Assembly (NCBI RefSeq): GCF_013374115.1
Contig: NZ_AP022673.1
Location: 3,490,501-3,554,500 of the forward strand
Length of the DNA: 64,000 nucleotides
Source: Sphingomonas sp. HMP9
GTDB lineage: Bacteria > Pseudomonadota > Alphaproteobacteria > Sphingomonadales > Sphingomonadaceae
Direction: 5' to 3'
Shown piece after piece: positions 9,365 to 18,920 of this stretch. Every line of letters starts with the position of its first letter. The first letter of the stretch is position 1. A program made the position numbers and the translations under genes. Under the pieces are notes generated by a model that saw only the letters and a list, made by a program, of their open reading frames with translations, was not told the origin of the DNA and searched no databases.

Positions 9365-10606
9365 ATGGGTTTTCGCTGGACCGGCGGTCGAACCGTACGG
9401 CAAGGGCACGGGGTGTTGACCGTCATCGCCCTCATGGCCGGCTGGCTGACGAGCGTGCCCGCCTGGGCGGCCACCGTGCAGAGCGTCGCGATTAGGGACG
9501 GACGGATCGTGATCCGCTTCGACGCGGCGGTCGGCGATGCCGCCAGCCGCGTGCTGACCGGACCGCGGCAGATCGCGGTCGACGTGTCGGGCGCGTCCCC
9601 GGGCCGCGAGGTCGTCGCGCGCGGGCTGGTGACCGGCGTCACGCAGATGCGCAGCGGGCGGTCGGGAATGCGAATGGTGTTCGATCTGGCCGAGCCGGCG
9701 ATCGTGACCGATGGCGGGTTCGACTCCGACGGTCGCGAGCTGACGCTGGCGTTGCGCACGGTCGATTACGATCAGTTCGCGGAAGCGGGTGTCGCCGGGC
9801 CGTTGACCTTCTTCCCGTTCACGTTCGGGGCGGCATCGCGGCCCAGATACAAGGTGTCGGTTCCGGTGCCGCCAAAGCCGCGGGGGATGAAGCTGCCGCG
9901 CGTGCAGGGGGATGACACACGACCGCTGGTGGTGATCGATGCCGGGCATGGCGGCGTCGATCCGGGTGCGATCGGGCCGAACGGGCTGCGCGAGAAGGAC
10001 GTGACGCTGAAGGTCGCCAAGGCGATCCGCGACGAGCTGCTGGCGTCGGGGCGGGTGCGCGTGGCGCTGACGCGGAGCGACGACCGCTACCTTATCCTGC
10101 GCGAGCGGTACGGCGTGGCGCGGCGGTTGAAGGGTGACCTGTTCATCTCGATCCATTGCGACAGCACAGGGTCGGAGACCGCGACCGGGGCGACGGCGTA
10201 CACGCTGTCCGAAGTGGCGTCCGACAAGGAGGCGGCACGGCTGGCGGCGCGCGAGAACAAGGCCGACGTGATCTCGGGCGTGAACCTAGGCGAGGCGCCT
10301 GCGGACGTGTCGTCGATCCTGATCGACCTGACTCAGCGCGAGACGATGAATGCGTCGGCGACGTTCGCGCGGTTGCTCGGGCGCGAGGCCAAGCCGCTGA
10401 TGCCGCTCAAGGCGAACTTCCACCGGATGGCGTCTTTGATGGTGTTGAAGGCGCCGGACATGCCGTCCATCCTTTTCGAGACGGGCTATATCTCGAACCC
10501 GCAGGACGCGGCGTTCCTGGACAGCGAAGAGGGGCGGCACCGGATCGCCGAGAGCGTGACGCGCGCGGTCGAGGTGAATTTCGCGCGGCGGATGGCGGTG
10601 CGGTAG
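9365..10606 (+). CDS. amiC: N-acetylmuramoyl-L-alanine amidase (AmiC type)
   Basis: This 413-residue periplasmic amidase cleaves the bond between N-acetylmuramic acid and the stem peptide and splits daughter cells. A signal peptide ends near residue 35 (VPAWA). An AMIN domain covers about 37-130 and the Amidase_3 zinc domain about 180-405, with VVIDAGHGGVDPGA (zinc histidine), the EKDVTLKVAK helix (zinc glutamate), SIHCDS (zinc histidine) and ILFETGYISN (catalytic glutamate). The start at ATG 9365 follows AAAGGGG at a good distance; an in-frame ATG at 9341 lacks such a site. In many proteobacteria the neighbour downstream is a PBP1A gene, but here that gene lies 22 kb away. Confidence 0.94.
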   Translation: MGFRWTGGRTVRQGHGVLTVIALMAGWLTSVPAWAATVQSVAIRDGRIVIRFDAAVGDAASRVLTGPRQIAVDVSGASPGREVVARGLVTGVTQMRSGRSGMRMVFDLAEPAIVTDGGFDSDGRELTLALRTVDYDQFAEAGVAGPLTFFPFTFGAASRPRYKVSVPVPPKPRGMKLPRVQGDDTRPLVVIDAGHGGVDPGAIGPNGLREKDVTLKVAKAIRDELLASGRVRVALTRSDDRYLILRERYGVARRLKGDLFISIHCDSTGSETATGATAYTLSEVASDKEAARLAARENKADVISGVNLGEAPADVSSILIDLTQRETMNASATFARLLGREAKPLMPLKANFHRMASLMVLKAPDMPSILFETGYISNPQDAAFLDSEEGRHRIAESVTRAVEVNFARRMAVR

Positions 10607-10643
10607 GGGCAGGGCGAGAGCAACCGACCCTTCCTTAGTCCCT

Positions 10644-10731
10644 GTTTTCCTGCGCACGCAGGAATCCAGGACCAAGCAGACCAACGCCGCCCGGCGTTCG
10701 AGACTCCTGGGCTCCTGCTTTCGCAGGCGAA
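10644..10731. repeat. Family C palindromic repeat, copy 1
   Basis: TTCCTGCGCACGCAGGAATCCAGG on the left and CCTGGGCTCCTGCTTTCGCAGG on the right form two opposed hairpins around a spacer. It lies downstream of the amidase gene. Confidence 0.85.
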
Positions 10732-10828
10732 CGATCGGGTTTGAGAAACACGCGCGTCGCGGTCGATACGGTTTCCTCTGACCCCACATCATGGCACAGG
10801 TCGCTCAAATTGCTTTGAGGTTGACCAG

Positions 10829-12805
10829 ATGACCGACGCGACGCGGGGCGTAACCGGGACGGGCGTACCTGAAACGAGCATGCGCGAGCTCACCTTTCGC
10901 GGGATCGTGCTCGGCGGGATCATCACGCTGCTGTTCACCGCGGCGAACGTCTATCTCGGGCTCAAGATCGGGCTGACCTTCGCGACGTCGATCCCCGCCG
11001 CGGTGATCTCGATGGCGGTGCTGCGATTGTTCAAGGATTCGACCATCCTGGAAAACAACATCGTCCAGACGATCGCGTCCGCCGCGGGCACGCTGGCGGC
11101 GATCATCTTCGTGCTGCCCGGCCTCGTGATGATCGGCTGGTGGCAGGGCTTCCCGTTCTTTACGACCTCGGCGATCACGATGTTCGGCGGCGTGCTCGGC
11201 GTGCTGTTCTCGGTGCCGCTCCGCCGCGCGCTCGTCGTCGACACCGTACTGCCCTACCCTGAGGGGCGGGCGGCGGCCGAAGTGCTCAAGGTCGGCGCGG
11301 GGAGTCGCGAAGGCGGTGAAGAGAGCGCACGCGGGCTCGGCATCATCGTCGCCAACGCGGTCGTCTCGGCGGGTTTCGCGATCCTGACGCAGACCAAGCT
11401 GGTCGCCGCCGAGGCCGCGACGTGGTTCCGCGTCGGCGCAGGCGCGACGGGGATTTCGGGCGGATTGTCGTTCGCATTGCTCGGCGCCGGGCATCTGGTC
11501 GGCATCTCGGTCGGCATGGCGATGTTCGCGGGCGTCATCATCGGCTGGTGGATCCTGCTGCCGATCCTGACCTCCGGCGGGAGCATCACCGGCACCGCGG
11601 AAGTGATCGCGACCACCGTGTTCCGCTCGGATGTCCGCTTCTTCGGCGCGGGCGTGATCGGAGTCGCGGCGATCTGGACGTTGCTCAAGATCGCCGGACC
11701 CGTGGTCGGCGGCGTGCGGTCGGCGCTGGCGGCGTCGGCGGCCAAGCGTGGCGGCGAAGTGCTGGCGCTCGAGGAACGCGACATTCCGATCGGGATCGTC
11801 GGGATCGGCTCGCTGGCGATGCTCGTGCCGATCGGTATGCTGTTGTGGACCGTGTTGCAGGGCGGGCCGCTGGAGGCGTCGGCGATCGGGCTGATCGCGG
11901 GCAGCCTGGTGTTCATTCTGGTCATCGGCCTCGTGATCGCGGCGGTGTGCGGGTACATGGCCGGGCTGATCGGTGCGTCGAACTCGCCCGTGTCGGGGAT
12001 CGGCATCCTCGCCATTCTCGCAGCGTCGATCCTGCTGGTGTCGTGGTTCGGTCGTGCGGTCGAGCCGGGCACCACGCAGGCGCTGGTTGCCTATGGGCTG
12101 ATCGTGACGGGCATCGTGTTCGGGATCGCGACGATCTCGAACGACAATCTGCAGGATCTGAAGACGGGCCAGCTGGTCGGCGCGACGCCTTGGAAGCAGC
12201 AGGTGGCGTTGCTGATCGGCGTGGTGTTCGGATCGATCGTCGTGCCACCGGTGCTCAATCTGCTTGGTAGCACGTTAGGGTTTGCGGGTGCGCCGGGGGC
12301 GGGGCCCAATGCGCTGGCGGCCCCGCAAGCGGCGTTGATCTCTGCGCTCGCGAAGGGCGTGCTGGGGGGCAACCTCAACTGGGGGATGATCGGCTATGGT
12401 GCTCTCACCGGCGTTGTCGTGATCGCGGTCGACGAGCTGCTGGGCAAGGCGGGGAAGCTGCGGTTGCCGCCGCTGGGCGTCGGGCTGGGCGTGTATCTGC
12501 CGATGTCGGTGACGCTGCCGGTCACGATCGGGGCGGTCGTCGGCTATATGTATGACCGCTGGGCGGACCGGGCGCGCGATCCCGAGTTGGCCAAGCGTAT
12601 GGGCGTGCTGACTGCGACGGGGATGATCGTCGGGGAGTCGCTGTGGGGCGTCGGGTTTGCGGGGATCGTGTACCTGACCAACAAGGAGACGCCGCTGGCG
12701 CTGGTCGGCGACGGGTTTGCGAGTGTGGCGCTGATTGGCGGGACGCTGCTGTTCGCGGTGCTGACGTGGGTGATGTACCGACGGACGATGGCGGCGTCGC
12801 GGTAG
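10829..12805 (+). CDS. Oligopeptide transporter, OPT family
   Basis: This 658-residue membrane protein has about 14-16 hydrophobic segments across its whole length. The start MRELTFRGIVLGGIITLLFTAANVYLGLKIG-like region (residues 18-48) and the LPYPEGRAAAEVLK motif near residue 145 are hallmarks of the prokaryotic OPT family, which carries oligopeptides or metal-chelate complexes across the cytoplasmic membrane. The ATG at 10829 follows a GAGG nine bases upstream. The gene stands alone between repeats on both sides, so context does not point to a substrate. Confidence 0.93.
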   Translation: MTDATRGVTGTGVPETSMRELTFRGIVLGGIITLLFTAANVYLGLKIGLTFATSIPAAVISMAVLRLFKDSTILENNIVQTIASAAGTLAAIIFVLPGLVMIGWWQGFPFFTTSAITMFGGVLGVLFSVPLRRALVVDTVLPYPEGRAAAEVLKVGAGSREGGEESARGLGIIVANAVVSAGFAILTQTKLVAAEAATWFRVGAGATGISGGLSFALLGAGHLVGISVGMAMFAGVIIGWWILLPILTSGGSITGTAEVIATTVFRSDVRFFGAGVIGVAAIWTLLKIAGPVVGGVRSALAASAAKRGGEVLALEERDIPIGIVGIGSLAMLVPIGMLLWTVLQGGPLEASAIGLIAGSLVFILVIGLVIAAVCGYMAGLIGASNSPVSGIGILAILAASILLVSWFGRAVEPGTTQALVAYGLIVTGIVFGIATISNDNLQDLKTGQLVGATPWKQQVALLIGVVFGSIVVPPVLNLLGSTLGFAGAPGAGPNALAAPQAALISALAKGVLGGNLNWGMIGYGALTGVVVIAVDELLGKAGKLRLPPLGVGLGVYLPMSVTLPVTIGAVVGYMYDRWADRARDPELAKRMGVLTATGMIVGESLWGVGFAGIVYLTNKETPLALVGDGFASVALIGGTLLFAVLTWVMYRRTMAASR

Positions 12806-12810
12806 GGCTG

Positions 12811-12887
12811 TTCTCCTGCGAACGCAGGAGTCCAGGGTTGCGAACGGGCCCGCTTGGTATCCTGGGCTCCTGCGTTCGCAGGAGAAC
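12811..12887. repeat. Family C palindromic repeat, copy 2
   Basis: TTCTCCTGCGAACGCAGGAG with TCCAGGG on the left, and CCTGGGCTCCTGCGTTCGCAGG on the right. It begins 6 bp after the OPT stop codon. Confidence 0.9.
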
Positions 12888-12940
12888 GGGGTTGGAGCAG
12901 AGTGCTCGGCTTATCCTGCTGTGCCGAACTTCCCCCTCCC

Positions 12941-13080
12941 GTTCGTGCTGAGTAGAGACCGAGTAGCTGCACTTGCCGCGTATCGAGTGCTCGTATCGAA
13001 GCATGGGTTCCGCGCGCCAACCTGTCCTTCGATACGCCGTCTCGATACGCTGCAGAAGCAGCTACTCGACGGCTACTCGG
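12941..13080. repeat. Family D repeat, copy 1
   Basis: This 140-bp element begins GTTCGTGCTGAGTAG and carries several copies of TCGATACG or GTATCGA together with GAGTAGC/GCTACTC arms, so that each end can fold onto the other. The only other full copy in the window is at 48814-48948. It fills the gap between the OPT and GH130 genes. Confidence 0.85.
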
Positions 13081-13096
13081 GACGATCGGAAATGGT

Positions 13097-14380
13097 TTAA
13101 GCCATCGCGGCGAGCATGTCCTTGATCGGTACGAACGCGAAGCCCACCGAGCTGTCGGCGATCCCGTACGGCATGAAGATCGTGTCGCCATGCTTCAACG
13201 CGCCGCAGCTGTAGACGACGTTGGGGACGTAGCCCTCGCGATCCTGGTCCTTCGCCGCGAGGATCGGCTGCTTGGTGCGGCCGATCACCTTCGACGGATC
13301 GTCCTTGTCGAGCAGCACCGCGCCGATCGAGTACTTCCGCATCGCACCGACGCCGTGAGTCAGCAGCAGCCAACCCTCGTCGAGCTCGATCGGCGGTCCG
13401 CAATTGCCGATCTGCACCAGTTCCCACGGATATTCCGGCGTCAGGATCTTCTCGCCATCGTCCCAGTCGGTCAGCGTGTCGGACTTGAGCAGGAACAGGT
13501 TCTCGCCGTCCTGCCGGCCGATCATCATGTACTGGCCGTTCACTTTCCGCGGGAACAGCGCCATGCCCTTGTTGCGCGCGGCGGGGCCGGTCATCGGCAC
13601 GAGATCGAACGCGCGAAAATCGCGGGTGCGCATCAGCTCCGACTGGATCACCGAGCCGTTATACGCGGTGTAGGTGCCGATCCACTCATACTGGCCGTCC
13701 TCGTGCTGGAACCGGACGATGCGGAGATCCTCCAGCCCCTTCGACTGCGCCTGCGTGATCGGGAAGATCACGGTGCCGCTCAGCGTGCTGTCGCGGTGGC
13801 GATAGACGGTGACGGGGCCGATCGGCATTTCGTCCTCGCCGCTGCCGACCGCATCGGTCGCGGTGGCGAACGGGGGTTCGGGCGCCAGCTTCATCTGGTT
13901 TTCGGAGGTGATGATACCTTCGCGGAAGGCGACCGACGAGATGTGACCCTCGCCGACCGCGCGCAACGACATCAGGATGCGCATCGAACCCGGCGGCATC
14001 CCCGACTGGTCGAAATGCGGCACCGCGCTCGGGTTCATCAGCGCGGCGGCGGCATAGCTGTATTCATGGCAGAAATAGGCGCCGATCAGCTGGCGCTTCT
14101 CGTCGCCGATCTCGGCACCGTTCAGCCCGAGCATGTCCTCGATCTGGTCGTAGCGGGTCATGAACACGCGGCGCGTCTGCCAGTGGCGCGCCTCGAAATC
14201 CTTCAGCACAACCTCGAGTTGCGCGCGCGCCTGTGCGGGCGACATTTCGAGCACTTCGCCGACGAGCCGCTCGGTGCGGCTCGGCGCGCCGCCATGACCG
14301 CCCCAGGCGATATGGAACGGCCGGACGACGACACGCGAAGGGTCCGCGTGCAGCCGCAGCTGGTGGTTGAACAGATCCAT
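13097..14380 (-). CDS. Glycoside hydrolase family 130 (beta-mannoside phosphorylase-like)
   Basis: This 427-residue protein has a five-bladed beta-propeller typical of GH130, an enzyme family that phosphorolyses beta-1,2- or beta-1,4-mannosides, releasing mannose 1-phosphate. Recognisable segments are RNKGMALFPRKVNG near residue 272, IGNCGPPIELDEGWLLLTHG near 325-345, and EGYVPNVVYSCG near the C-terminus. A helical N-terminal extension of about 70 residues precedes the propeller. It lies 64 bp downstream of the glycosyltransferase gene on the same strand, so the two probably form an operon that makes and turns over one glycan. The linkage specificity, and whether it is a phosphorylase or a hydrolase, cannot be read from sequence alone. 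Confidence 0.87.
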   Translation of the reverse strand: MDLFNHQLRLHADPSRVVVRPFHIAWGGHGGAPSRTERLVGEVLEMSPAQARAQLEVVLKDFEARHWQTRRVFMTRYDQIEDMLGLNGAEIGDEKRQLIGAYFCHEYSYAAAALMNPSAVPHFDQSGMPPGSMRILMSLRAVGEGHISSVAFREGIITSENQMKLAPEPPFATATDAVGSGEDEMPIGPVTVYRHRDSTLSGTVIFPITQAQSKGLEDLRIVRFQHEDGQYEWIGTYTAYNGSVIQSELMRTRDFRAFDLVPMTGPAARNKGMALFPRKVNGQYMMIGRQDGENLFLLKSDTLTDWDDGEKILTPEYPWELVQIGNCGPPIELDEGWLLLTHGVGAMRKYSIGAVLLDKDDPSKVIGRTKQPILAAKDQDREGYVPNVVYSCGALKHGDTIFMPYGIADSSVGFAFVPIKDMLAAMA

Positions 14381-14444
14381 CGTAGCAGTGCCCCGCGTCG
14401 TTCCACTCAGCGCGCCGTCGAGACCGGGACCTGCTCAGGTCCGG

Positions 14445-16715
14445 CTAGGCGACGACGCGGGTGGCTCCTGCCACGCTTTGCGCTGCTTTAGATACCCCTG
14501 AAATGGCACAACTTGCGAGTTGGAGCGCCAAAATCGACTCGGCACCCTGGTTTCGGTTGAGCCCGGTCGGCATCAGGCCGTCGTAACAGCCGCCATCCGC
14601 AACGCTCGCCAGCGGCAGATCGAGGTCGTTGACGCCGAGGTACCAGCCATAGGCGCGGAGTGCCTCGTCACGCCAGCGCACGTCGCCGGTCGCGTCGAAC
14701 GCGGCCGCACACGCCTCGACGGTCGCCTGCGCTTCGAGCGGCTGCTGGTCGAACTGCAACGGCTCCGCATAGGGCCGGTTGAAGCTCTCCGACCCGACCG
14801 CGCGGAAGCGACCCTCGGGCGAGGTCTGCTTGGCGACGATCCAGTCGAGCGTGGCGAGGCCGCACTCGATCAGGTCCTGACGCTTGAGCGCCTGGCCTGC
14901 GCGGATCAGCGCCTGCGGGAGACGGGTGTTGTCGTAGGCGAGCACGATTTCGAACCACTGCCATTCGGGACGGCGCGCCTTGGCGAGCAGATCGAGATGG
15001 ACCTTGGGGAAGGCCTCGAGGATCGACAGCGACAGCTGGTGGCCGGGTTTGGCCTCGAGCATCGCCGCGGCGCCGAGCATCGCGAACGCCTGTGCACGCA
15101 GGCTGCCGAGTTCAAGCGCCACCGACGCGGTCGAGTCGAACATGGCGGTCGCCCAGTCGCGGTGCTTGGCGGCCTGCGCATCGCGCGCGGTGACGCCGAG
15201 CGACCAGAGCGTGCGACCGTTCGAATCTTCCGATCCCGCATCCTCGCACCAGGTGCGATCGTAGTTCATGAAGTTGCGGAAGCGGCGCGTGTCCGGGTTC
15301 CACGCATATTGCACGAACGACGCATAGATCGTCATCCACTTGTCGCGGAGAACCTCATCCATGTCGGGGATCGCGCTCATGAGCATCAGCGCGCGGCAAT
15401 TGTCGTCGATGCAATAGCCGTGACGGCGATCGGGAATCGAGTAGATCGAATGCTGGAGCATGCCGGTCGAATCGCTCATCCTCTCGACCGCGGCGAAATC
15501 GGGCGCGAGCTGCTTCAGCGGTGCGGGAACCTTGGCGAGGCGAAACGGGCGCGCCGCCACGATCGCACGGATCTCCGTCATCATTGCCTCGGCGAGCTTC
15601 GGCCAGATCATCGTGCGGCCACGCGCATACGCACGCTCGGCCAACCGATTGCGATCGCGGTCATTCGACATCAGCGCGTCAATCTCACGCGCGAACGCAT
15701 CGACATCGCCGAACGGCACGAGCACGCCGTGGCCGTCAGCGAGGATTTCGGTCGCGTGGACATAGGGCGTCGAGATGACGGGCTTGCCGACGCCGATCGC
15801 ATAGCTGAGCGTGCCCGACGTGATCTGCGCAGGGTTGGTGTAGGGCGTCACATAGACGTCCGCGGCCTGGAGATAATCGAGCAGTTCGCCATGTTCGAGA
15901 AACGCATCGACGAACGCGACATTGCCGGCCACACCCTTGTCGACGGCAAGCGCCTTGAGCTTGTCGCGGTACTTCTCGCCTTCATATGCGACGAGGTTCG
16001 GATGCGTGGCGCCGAGCACGACATAGAGCAGGTCGGGATGCTTCGCGATCACCGTGGGGAGCGCGTTGATGACCGTCTCGATCCCCTTGTTGGGCGCGAG
16101 CAAGCCAAACGTCAGCATGACCTTGCGGCCTTGCCAGCCGAACTTGTCCTTCAGCACGGCAGGATCGAGCAGGTCGCGGTCGGGCACGCCGTGCGGGATC
16201 ATGACGATCTGGCGTGGATTGGCGCCATAGACGCGCTGCAGGATGTCGCGGCCACGCTCGGCCATCACGACCACGCGGGCGGCGCGACGCAGCAGGCCTT
16301 CGAGGACGCGACGCTCGTCGGCGTTGGGCTTTTCGAGGATGGTGTGCAGCGTCACGATGACCGGCAGCGTGGTGCGATCAAGAAGCGCGAGAATGTGTTC
16401 GCCGGCGGGGCCGCCGAAGATGCCATATTCGTGCTGGAGCCAGATCGCCTGCGCGCCGCTGGCCTCGATCTTCCGCGCGGTGTCGATATAGGCCGAAAGG
16501 TCGGGCTCGGGGATCGTGCCGGTGACTTCGGCCGGATAATCATATTTGCCGGGGTGATCGTCCATCGCGTAGACGTCGACGGCAATCTCGGGAAAGCGCG
16601 CGCGCATGGCCGTGAAAACGTCGGTCGTGAAGGTGGCGATGCCACACTGTCTCGGCAAAAAATTACCGATCAGCGCCAGTCGCGCGATATTCCCACCGTC
16701 CGCCGGTTTCACCAT
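14445..16715 (-). CDS. GT4 glycosyltransferase fused to a large C-terminal helical domain
   Basis: This 756-residue protein has two parts. Residues 1 to about 400 are a GT-B retaining glycosyltransferase of the GT4 type: ALIGNFLPRQCGIATF at the N-terminus, TFGLLAPNKGIETVI at the domain junction, and the nucleotide-sugar site GTLSYAIGVGKPVISTPYVHATE. Residues of about 410-756 form a helical region (HGYCIDDNCRALM, WSLGVTARD, WFEIVLAYDNTRLPQALI, EPLQFDQQPLEAQAT) resembling the six-hairpin folds of glycosidases. The start is set at ATG 16715 behind GAGGGACAG; the frame is open 18 codons further without a ribosome-binding site. Together with the adjacent GH130 gene it suggests synthesis and recycling of an alpha- or beta-linked, possibly mannose-containing, glycan. 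Confidence 0.85.
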   Translation of the reverse strand: MVKPADGGNIARLALIGNFLPRQCGIATFTTDVFTAMRARFPEIAVDVYAMDDHPGKYDYPAEVTGTIPEPDLSAYIDTARKIEASGAQAIWLQHEYGIFGGPAGEHILALLDRTTLPVIVTLHTILEKPNADERRVLEGLLRRAARVVVMAERGRDILQRVYGANPRQIVMIPHGVPDRDLLDPAVLKDKFGWQGRKVMLTFGLLAPNKGIETVINALPTVIAKHPDLLYVVLGATHPNLVAYEGEKYRDKLKALAVDKGVAGNVAFVDAFLEHGELLDYLQAADVYVTPYTNPAQITSGTLSYAIGVGKPVISTPYVHATEILADGHGVLVPFGDVDAFAREIDALMSNDRDRNRLAERAYARGRTMIWPKLAEAMMTEIRAIVAARPFRLAKVPAPLKQLAPDFAAVERMSDSTGMLQHSIYSIPDRRHGYCIDDNCRALMLMSAIPDMDEVLRDKWMTIYASFVQYAWNPDTRRFRNFMNYDRTWCEDAGSEDSNGRTLWSLGVTARDAQAAKHRDWATAMFDSTASVALELGSLRAQAFAMLGAAAMLEAKPGHQLSLSILEAFPKVHLDLLAKARRPEWQWFEIVLAYDNTRLPQALIRAGQALKRQDLIECGLATLDWIVAKQTSPEGRFRAVGSESFNRPYAEPLQFDQQPLEAQATVEACAAAFDATGDVRWRDEALRAYGWYLGVNDLDLPLASVADGGCYDGLMPTGLNRNQGAESILALQLASCAISGVSKAAQSVAGATRVVA

Positions 16716-16820
16716 ACCCTGTCCCTCGTTTGAGCGCGCACTTCTGGGAGAACCCGGTCGCGCATCCATTTGAACGGTTCAGGTAGCATAAAGTTTCATC
16801 ATATACTGCAGTGCAGCACG

Positions 16821-16856
16821 GGAAAAATATCAATCCAAATCAATTCGATATTTTCC
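16821..16856 (-). terminator. Possible terminator after queF (AT-rich hairpin)
   Basis: An inverted repeat, GGAAAAATATC at 16821-16831 and GATATTTTCC at 16847-16856, lies 5 bp beyond the queF stop and reads into a T-run on the minus strand. The stem is AT-rich and its loop long, so termination is uncertain. Confidence 0.35.
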
Positions 16857-16861
16857 GTCCC

Positions 16862-17320
16862 TCATCCGCGGCCGCGATAGGAGGCGACCCCCTGGTCCGG
16901 CAGCCACAGATCGTGCGGCGGTGCACTTGATTGCCAGAACACGTCGATCGGGATGCCGCCGCGTGGATACCAATAGCCGCCGATGCGCAGCCACACGGGT
17001 TTCATCTCGTCGAACAGCCGCTCGCCGATGCCGACGGTGCAATCCTCGTGGAAGCCGGCATGGTTGCGGAAGCTGCTCAGGAACAGCTTCAGCGACTTCG
17101 ATTCGACGATCGTCTCGCCCGGGACATAGTCGATCACGAGGTGCGCGAAGTCGGGTTGGCCGGTGACGGGGCAGAGCGACGTGAACTCGGGCGCGGCAAA
17201 CCGCACGAGATATGTCCGGCCCGGCCGCGGGTTCGGAACATAATCGAGCACGGCCTCTTCTGGAGAGGCGGGGAGGGCGCTGTTCTGGCCCAGATGCAAA
17301 GGGTTGGCGGGTGCGGTCAT
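16862..17320 (-). CDS. queF: NADPH-dependent 7-cyano-7-deazaguanine reductase
   Basis: This 152-residue type I QueF reduces preQ0 to preQ1 in queuosine biosynthesis in the cytoplasm. The catalytic cysteine is Cys50 in [13 protein letters not shown], with Asp57 as general acid, the NADPH-binding ESKS at residues 73-76, and the His91-Glu92 pair that binds preQ0. The length matches single-domain (unimodular) QueF. The start is ATG 17320; the frame extends 14 codons upstream across the divergent photolyase promoter, which is unlikely. No other queuosine gene is in the window, and no preQ1 riboswitch is visible in the short divergent gap. Confidence 0.95.
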   Translation of the reverse strand: MTAPANPLHLGQNSALPASPEEAVLDYVPNPRPGRTYLVRFAAPEFTSLCPVTGQPDFAHLVIDYVPGETIVESKSLKLFLSSFRNHAGFHEDCTVGIGERLFDEMKPVWLRIGGYWYPRGGIPIDVFWQSSAPPHDLWLPDQGVASYRGRG

Positions 17321-17340
17321 ACGCCGCCATGTAGGAGGCG

Positions 17341-18897
17341 ATGACGCTGAAGAAAACCACACTTGTACCGATCCTCGGCGACCAGCTCACGATCGACCTT
17401 GCATCGTTGCGCGGGCACGATCCCGAGGCGACGATCGTGCTGATGATGGAGGTCGCCGACGAGACGACCTATGTCCGCCATCACAAGCGCAAGATCGCCT
17501 ATATCCTCTCGGCGATGCGGCATCATGCCGAGGCGTTGCGTGCGGCGGGCTGGACGGTGGAATACACCACGCTCGACGATCCCGACAATGCGGGCAGCTT
17601 CACCGGCGAGATCGCACGCGCGGTCGAGCGGCACGACCCCGAGCGGATCGTCGTCACCGAGGGCGGCGAGTGGCGCGTGATGGCGATGCTCGAAAGCTGG
17701 GAGACGCTGTTCGGCATACCCGTCGCGATCCGCAGCGACGACCGGTTCCTCGCGAGCCATGCCGATTTCGAGACCTGGGCGGCGGAGCGCAAGTCGCTGA
17801 CGATGGAATGGTTCTACCGCCAGATGCGGACGCGTACCGGGTTGTTGATGACCGACGGCAAGCCCGAGGGCGATCGCTGGAACTTCGACAAGGAGAACCG
17901 CAAGCCCGCGAAAAACGACCTGCTGATGCCGCGCCCGCTGGTGTTCGAGCCGGATGCGATCACGACCGAGGTGCTGGCGCTGGTGGCGGAGCGGTTCGCC
18001 GAGCATCCGGGGAGTCTCGACGGGTTCGACTATGCAGTGACGGCCGACGATGCCGAGCGACAGGCGGCGAACTTTTTCAAACACGCGCTGCCGCAGTTCG
18101 GCGACTACGAGGATGCGATGCTCACCGGCGAGCCGCATCTGTGGCATTCGATCCTGTCGCCCTACATCAATTCGGGGCTGCTCGATCCGCTCGACCTGTG
18201 CCGGCGGGCGGAGGCGGAATATCGTGCCGGGCGTGCGCCGCTCAACGCTGTCGAGGGGTATATCCGCCAGATCATCGGCTGGCGCGAATATATGCGCGGG
18301 ATCTACTGGCGCGAGGGGCCCGACTATGTCGAGCGCAACTTCCTCGACCACCACCGCGAACTCCCCGGCTGGTACTGGACGGGCGAGACCGACATGCACT
18401 GCCTGCGCGAGGCGATCGGCCAGACGCTCGAGACCGCGCATGCGCACCACATCCAGCGGCTGATGGTGACGGGCAATTTCGCGCTACTGATCGGTGCGGA
18501 CCCCGCCAAGGTGCACCAATGGTATCTCGAGGTGTATGTCGACGCGTATGAATGGGTCGAGCTGCCCAACACGCTGGGGATGAGCCAGTTCGGCGATGGC
18601 GGGCTGCTGGGCTCGAAGCCCTATATCTCGTCGGGCGCGTATATTGACCGGATGTCCGATTATTGCGGGACATGCCGGTACAAGGTGAAGCAGCGGATCG
18701 GGCCCGATGCGTGCCCGTTCAACGCGCTCTACTGGGATTTCCTTGCGCGGCACGAGGACAAGCTCGGGCGCAACAACCGGCTCGCGATGCCGTATCGCAA
18801 CTGGGCCAAACAGTCACAGGCGGACCGCGACGCGACGCGCGCACAGGCCGCGCAGTTTCTCGCCTCCCTCGACGCGAGCGGCCCCGCTGGCTACTGA
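17341..18897 (+). CDS. Cryptochrome/photolyase with 4Fe-4S cluster (PhrB-like (6-4) photolyase)
   Basis: This 518-residue flavoprotein belongs to the iron-sulphur bacterial cryptochrome/photolyase group (FeS-BCP), which repairs UV (6-4) photoproducts using blue light. The N-terminal alpha/beta domain (about 1-130) binds the antenna cofactor and the C-terminal helical domain binds FAD. The four cluster cysteines are Cys354 (DMHC), Cys442 and Cys445 (YCGTC) and Cys458 (ACPFN), the same spacing as the four ligands of Agrobacterium PhrB. The ATG at 17341 follows TAGGAGG. It is divergent from queF with a 20-bp gap and heads a tight plus-strand run with sseA, metC and bluB. Confidence 0.94.
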   Translation: MTLKKTTLVPILGDQLTIDLASLRGHDPEATIVLMMEVADETTYVRHHKRKIAYILSAMRHHAEALRAAGWTVEYTTLDDPDNAGSFTGEIARAVERHDPERIVVTEGGEWRVMAMLESWETLFGIPVAIRSDDRFLASHADFETWAAERKSLTMEWFYRQMRTRTGLLMTDGKPEGDRWNFDKENRKPAKNDLLMPRPLVFEPDAITTEVLALVAERFAEHPGSLDGFDYAVTADDAERQAANFFKHALPQFGDYEDAMLTGEPHLWHSILSPYINSGLLDPLDLCRRAEAEYRAGRAPLNAVEGYIRQIIGWREYMRGIYWREGPDYVERNFLDHHRELPGWYWTGETDMHCLREAIGQTLETAHAHHIQRLMVTGNFALLIGADPAKVHQWYLEVYVDAYEWVELPNTLGMSQFGDGGLLGSKPYISSGAYIDRMSDYCGTCRYKVKQRIGPDACPFNALYWDFLARHEDKLGRNNRLAMPYRNWAKQSQADRDATRAQAAQFLASLDASGPAGY

Positions 18898-18920
18898 TAC
18901 GTCAGCAAAAGGAGCCGGAT

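Noticed and set aside
14520..16733. 737-codon open frame on the plus strand
   Set aside because: Antisense to the glycosyltransferase gene, whose motifs are intact on the minus strand.
17321..17340. preQ1 riboswitch upstream of queF
   Set aside because: The divergent gap to the photolyase gene is only 20 bp and shows no aptamer-like structure.
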